64,000 nucleotides of DNA from Agelaius tricolor. Taxonomy: Eukaryota; Chordata; Aves; Passeriformes; Icteridae. A program made the translations under genes and the position numbers. Under the pieces are notes generated by a model. The model saw only the letters and a program-made list of their open reading frames with translations, did no database searches and was not told the DNA's origin. Within the stretch, counting starts at the first letter, position 1. Each line of letters starts with the position of its first letter. The stretch is taken from the NCBI GenBank assembly GCA_023055355.1, contig JALJCS010000001.1, forward strand, positions 79,214,881 to 79,278,880, written 5' to 3'. Below are positions 59,564-64,000 of the stretch, one piece after another.

Positions 59564-61978
59564 TGTCTTTCACTGACTCTTATAATTTCACTTTTAGGCA
59601 CACAGGGTGTAGTACACCAAGTGCAAATGTCATCAGTCTACTGTTTACAGTCTTTCTAACCTGAATGGCTAATAAGTTTAACACATTCATTTTTCAGTAC
59701 AAATTAGTTCTGTCAGAATGACTCACACTTCTATATAAAGGAAGTTCTAAACATATTTAAAGGGAAATTTAGCTGTCAAAGTCAGTTAGTTTGTTGGGGT
59801 AAGAGGAATCCCATGTTCCTTTGTAACCTTTCAGAGAACATGGTATTTGGCAGATTGCAGACCTGTTCAAGATAAGTGGTTTTAAAACTTGTTTGTGTAT
59901 GTTTGTGTGTGTGAAAGAGAGCAATTAGAGACTCTGGAGAGCAATTCTGGAGAAGCTGAAGGCATACTTCTTTGCCCTTTATTACCAGCTAGGACCTTTC
60001 TGTAAGTTAGTGAGGTCTGAGGAGGGGTTTACATCCCCATATTTTCCCCCCAATTATACAAGATGATATACTGAAAAACTTTATTTTCCCTACAAATCTT
60101 CACTTGCTGGTGCTCCCATTTGTAACACTACTGCTTCTTGCATTTCAAGATCATTTTTCATTGCTAGTTTCTGAAATGTCTTATATAAATATTGGTGCTC
60201 AGAATGATCTTTTCCTGAAAAAAAAGATCTAGCAAAGCAAAAATCTTGTAAGCTAAACATGGCTGAAAGCCAAACAATTCTGCTTTAGAATTTTTCCATC
60301 CAAAAGGGGAAAATTTACAGCAATGCATAAGTTCTTCATCAAAGTCTTTCAGCTAAGAACCTAATTTTCTATTCAGGCATTGTTTCAGTGGACATATTCT
60401 GAGCAGTAGTTAATGAGCCCCCTTTTGGTGTTTGTGAAAGAGACTTTGGAAAGGTGAAATGATGTGCCAAGAACACAGAGCAAGTTACTTGCTTCTCCCA
60501 ACATTAGCATACACCATATCCCAAAAAGAGACCTGGGGACACTTCCTGTGTTTCTTTGAGCTCACTGTGCTCCATTCAGACCCTCATGTCCCTGTTCAGA
60601 CTTGGAGGCCCACACACTGGATGAGTTGATTCCTAAAAGGCACACCAGTAAATGCCAGTAAGTCTGTCTCCAAAGCACAGGGTAAAATTCAGTTTGAAAT
60701 CCTGTCAGAAAGTAAGAACATCACTTGCACCAGACCTGCAAAAGCCCCAAGCCAAAAAGAAAAAGTAAGATGAAATCTAAGTCTGGAACATGATGGTAAA
60801 AGTACTAAGTCAGGAGTAGGAGGATGCTAGTGTGGGAAGGATGACCTATGAGAGGTTACTGGAGAGGTGAGGAAAAAGAGGCCCAATATCCTTTTACAGT
60901 GGGCAATGCTGCTTCATTCTGAAGCAGTTGGCAAGAAAGGTCCCAAGATCCTTTTCCCAAACTCCACTCCTGGACTGCAGCTGATATCCCTGAACAGAAT
61001 TTGCTAAATATTTAATAATATTTAATAACTGAGGTTATTAAAAAATATAAATTCAGAAATATAGGAAGTCTGAGCAATCTGTCTGGTCTACATTCTAAAG
61101 ACACACTGCCCTCACCTCCAGGTTATATACATAAACTTCCTCAAGCTACCGCCCTTAGGAACCCCAGGTACGCCCCTTAGGCAAGCTGGAAAACACTAAA
61201 CTGTTGGTCTTTCCCTAGGTACCTAGAAAACTTAGTCAGAGAAGTCATAGTTGGTGCTGATTATGGGCCCTGTGATTTTCATTCTTGGCCTTTAAAACTC
61301 GTTAAGAAATCCTTCCACAGCACGTGTGGCCTTTTTTGGATTTCAGCCCTTGTTTTGCCATTAATGCAGCATGTCCCAGCTGCTACTGGAGCTGTAGAAG
61401 GATGTCACTCCTGGCTTTTCTGCCTTCTCAGCATCCCTTTCAAAGGAAAGAAAATTTTCAGCAAAAAATTTCTTAACTTGAGGGTCATGCAAAGGTCACC
61501 TTTTAATCCAGTAGAGGATTAAAGTAAAATGCATGCTGATGATGGGGCAAATTAACTAAGCTACTAAGGATCAAAGGTAACATTTAAGATGCCACTGTCC
61601 ACTTTATCTGTGGGCAGGTAAAGCTGAATTCACCCAGTACTGGAATTCTTGGATTTTAATGTCACATTTGAACTTTCCATTTCCATTCAGAAGAAGCTTA
61701 ATTAGATGGTAACCTGAGATGGGTGGGCACAGCATCTTTTTACAAGGATAATTTTCAGTGAAAACTGTAGCCTGCTTTCAAGCTCGCTTTTCTTTAAATT
61801 CTCCATTTGTTCTAACTGAGAGTGTTAATAAGCCAATATGGCACAAACAACAGGTCGAGAGATATTGCCATTAACTAATCAAAAGAAAAATTGCCTTTCC
61901 AAAAGATTATATTTAGCTCCTTTTTTTGGGGAAGGGAAAGGAAGCTCAGCATCAACTGAACTGTTTCAGGTCAGACCA

Positions 61979-61992
61979 GTCACTATGGCAAC
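61979..61992 (+). promoter_or_regulatory. RFX X-box-like motif
   Basis: gtcactatggcaac has a perfect right half (GGCAAC) and a left half one base from GTNRCC, separated by two bases. This fits an X-box, the binding site of RFX factors of ciliary genes. No promoter or gene is visible beside it. Confidence 0.2.
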
Positions 61993-63054
61993 AAATTTTT
62001 CTGATATTAGAAAGTATCACTCGGGAAGTGTGGTTGGGATAATAGCATCATGGATCATTTTCATATACCCACTTTAGAATCACGCCTTAAAGGAACTACA
62101 TCCTTTTCTTTTGAAAAGAACTGCAACATAATGTGCAAGATACAGGTATGCAAATAAGTGTGTCAAAGAAAACAGGTGATCTCAGTCAAATATAGGTCCC
62201 AAAAGTTTGGGCTGCAGAAACCCAGATTTATCTACCCAGTGACCTGATTGACATTAGCTGTCCTTGCCCCTCTTTTACCAGCTGACTACAGTATAACAGC
62301 ATTTTTCTCTTATTTAGTTATAATTAGATGCACTGATGCAGTTTTTCTAAACATCAGAATACTACCTAGAATAGTGGCTACACTTGAATTGTTTTATTTC
62401 TTGTCACATTAGATTTAGCTGTATTTAAAATATGCTAGTTTTGCTTTTAGGAGGAAGGATAAATATGTAATCTAACTACAATTAAGGATTTTCAGTGTGT
62501 AATGTCATTCTTTTCACTCTTTTCCTCTCTGGAGGTAGGCACAGAGCTTCTGAAAGTGCTTGAAAATAGCTGCTTAGTGATATGGTGGATTCTTAAATTA
62601 AGTCTTTTGGAGGTTTTTCTCTGATTACATGAGAAGTGGTGGATTCAGTATTCAATATTAGGGATGAAATGTAAAAGGCAGAAGGTCAGACACATCTATA
62701 AACTGCAATAAAAATATTGAAGATTCTTCCTCGTCATCTAAACAGCACCAAAATCTATGACTGGACCAAGGGGCCACTTACCTCAACATCCATGATTCCA
62801 TCAAAACATTGCACTTCAGAATAAAGTGATGTACACATTATCTAAATATGTATCTTACATTTTTTATCCAGAAGAATAAAGAAAAGTTTTCACTGGATAT
62901 CATATTGTGAGGAAGGGTGAACCAAATTCTGAATTCTCTTTCATTCATGTAAGCCCTGGGCTGCCAAGTGAAACTTCTCAGGATTTACAAGAAGGTAAAA
63001 TGAACTGAGGATACAGCCCAATACATTGCATGAGGTAATGCTCACCCAAGGAGC

Positions 63055-63175
63055 TGGTTGGAGAGTTTCCCTATGGCCCAGGGAAGAACTGTTCAGACTG
63101 TGCAGGAACCACCTGGTGAAGCCTCTGTTCCACGTGAGGTCAGACTAGACAATGGAGTCTCTGAAGCTATTAAAT
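63055..63175 (+). mobile_element. Very old CR1-like 3' tail
   Basis: 'ctatggcccagggaagaac', 'ctggtgaagcctctgttcc' and 'gaggtcagactagacaatg' followed by 'gtctctgaagc' resemble, in order, the last 120 bases of old amniote CR1 families, whose end reads like 'ggtcagactagatgatc...ggtcccttc'. Divergence is high and the match was made by eye. Confidence 0.35.
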
Positions 63176-64000
63176 GAAAAAAAATGTTACAATTAGTCAA
63201 GCTGCTTTTCCTCTGCTCTGGCCCACCAGATTATGACCAACTAATATTTCCAGGCATAGCTATTCCAGCTTTTGTTTAGTTGTTGTTTAGTGCAACACTG
63301 CCACGAAATAAAGGCACGGGAAGTGTCAACTTTTCAGCTTCATTTTTTCATAAGCTACCTGCTGCAGCTGAAATCCTGAAATCCTTAGTCGATTCTGGCT
63401 TAGCTTAAGTTCAAATCAAGTTAGATGTTTGGAAGATTAAGTAATTTCAAGGACTGGATGCAGTGGGTGTTGTTAGACCCGTAGCATGCAGTTGTAGTGG
63501 AGACATGTAAATGTCAGCTGCAACAGAATTAGGTCACCCATGTGCACAGAGTGTAACCTCCTAAAATGAAAATTTAATGCATCAATGTTTTGTAGAGGAT
63601 TGAACTATTATAATTATATAAGTGTAAAAAGGATACATGTCATATATTTTTACCTGGATTCTGATTTCCTTATATGTTTGCTCTTTGTGATCATAAGCCA
63701 TGTCCAATGTGTGCTGCAAGACCTGAGACCTATCTGTAGGATCACAAAGCATACAAAAATAAAGATGGTCTACACAGTAAAAATACATCTTAATGATCCT
63801 ACACAATGACTAAGCTATCCTGAAAATAAGTATTCTTAGTCATATTGTTTGATGTAATTTTTCAACTTCCTTCTGTGAATGGAAAATTAGAAATTGTTAA
63901 ATCTGTCTATCTTAAATGTATTGTTGTATTATGCTGAAACCAAACAAAATGTATATTATACAAGATACACACATTTTGGTTATAGAATTTGATCTTTGTT
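63176..64000. other. Noncoding AT-rich sequence to the window end
   Basis: No gene, RNA or repeat was seen. The two complementary open frames near 63582-63809 cover the same bases on opposite strands and have no domain. Confidence 0.5.

Larger units (their letters stand above)
56091..63054. other. Noncoding unique sequence
   Basis: No gene was recognised. An interrupted CA repeat lies at 57867-57913, a 14-bp direct repeat at 59530-59563 and an RFX-like motif at 61979-61992. An 86-codon frame at 58625-58885 with a good initiation context is discussed under findings. Confidence 0.5.

Noticed and set aside
1..64000. CRISPR arrays, operons, phage or plasmid features
   Set aside because: No regularly spaced repeats with unique spacers, no gene-dense coding and no Shine-Dalgarno-led frames are present. 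The repeats are of bird type.

Overview
This window looks like AT-rich nuclear DNA from a bird, probably a neoavian such as a songbird. The evidence is the repeats. There are five 5'-truncated CR1 retroposon pieces in both orientations, two of which carry the 'cacagaatgg' / 'catagaatag' antisense tail typical of avian CR1. There is also a complete avian ERVL-type solo LTR of about 1,045 bp at 16048-17092. Nothing bacterial, plasmid or phage-like is visible: there are no long open frames with ribosome binding sites, no operons and no CRISPR array. The lineage call rests on remembered repeat families and could not be searched.

No gene could be identified with confidence. The open frames are short, mutually overlapping and mostly what AT-rich or strand-biased sequence gives by chance; the long minus-strand frames near 12.0-12.5 kb and 16.2-16.9 kb lie opposite purine-rich DNA or the LTR. 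Two stretches look somewhat like coding exons because an open frame meets a good splice acceptor: 5267-5408 on the plus strand and 13827-14041 on the minus strand. They lie on opposite strands, so they would not be two exons of one gene. The window is best read as intergenic or deep-intronic DNA.

Layout. 1-9.7 kb: unique AT-rich sequence with a homeodomain/POU-like motif cluster near 1.43 kb and candidate exon 1. 9.7-9.86 kb: an AT palindromic array with three identical 20-bp copies. 9.9-15.4 kb: unique sequence with poly(A) runs, an 18-bp tandem repeat, a purine tract and candidate exon 2. 15.4-17.1 kb: a possible decayed retroviral pol remnant on the minus strand, then the ERVL solo LTR on the plus strand with a near-perfect 5-bp target duplication. 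17.6 and 22.3 kb: minus-strand CR1 pieces, with a 59-bp pyrimidine tract between them at 19.45 kb and an old palindromic repeat at 20.5 kb. 22.8-39.2 kb: mostly unique sequence, with a CTCF-like site at 34.2 kb, an old repeat at 36.2 kb and an uninterrupted (ATA)19 at 38.6 kb. 39.26-39.84 kb: the longest CR1 piece, on the plus strand. 40-50 kb: unique sequence containing a CTCF-like site at 41.5 kb and, at about 44.0-44.3 kb, the best candidate conserved noncoding block. 50.4 kb: a tRNA-derived SINE-like head on the minus strand. 55.8 kb: a CR1 piece on the minus strand. 57.9 kb: an interrupted CA repeat. 63.1 kb: a very old CR1-like tail.

No undescribed biological system was found. The observations most worth following up are the two exon-like frames, the 44-kb motif block, the tRNA-derived SINE fragment, and the arrangement of three CTCF-like sites, one of them carried by the ERVL LTR.
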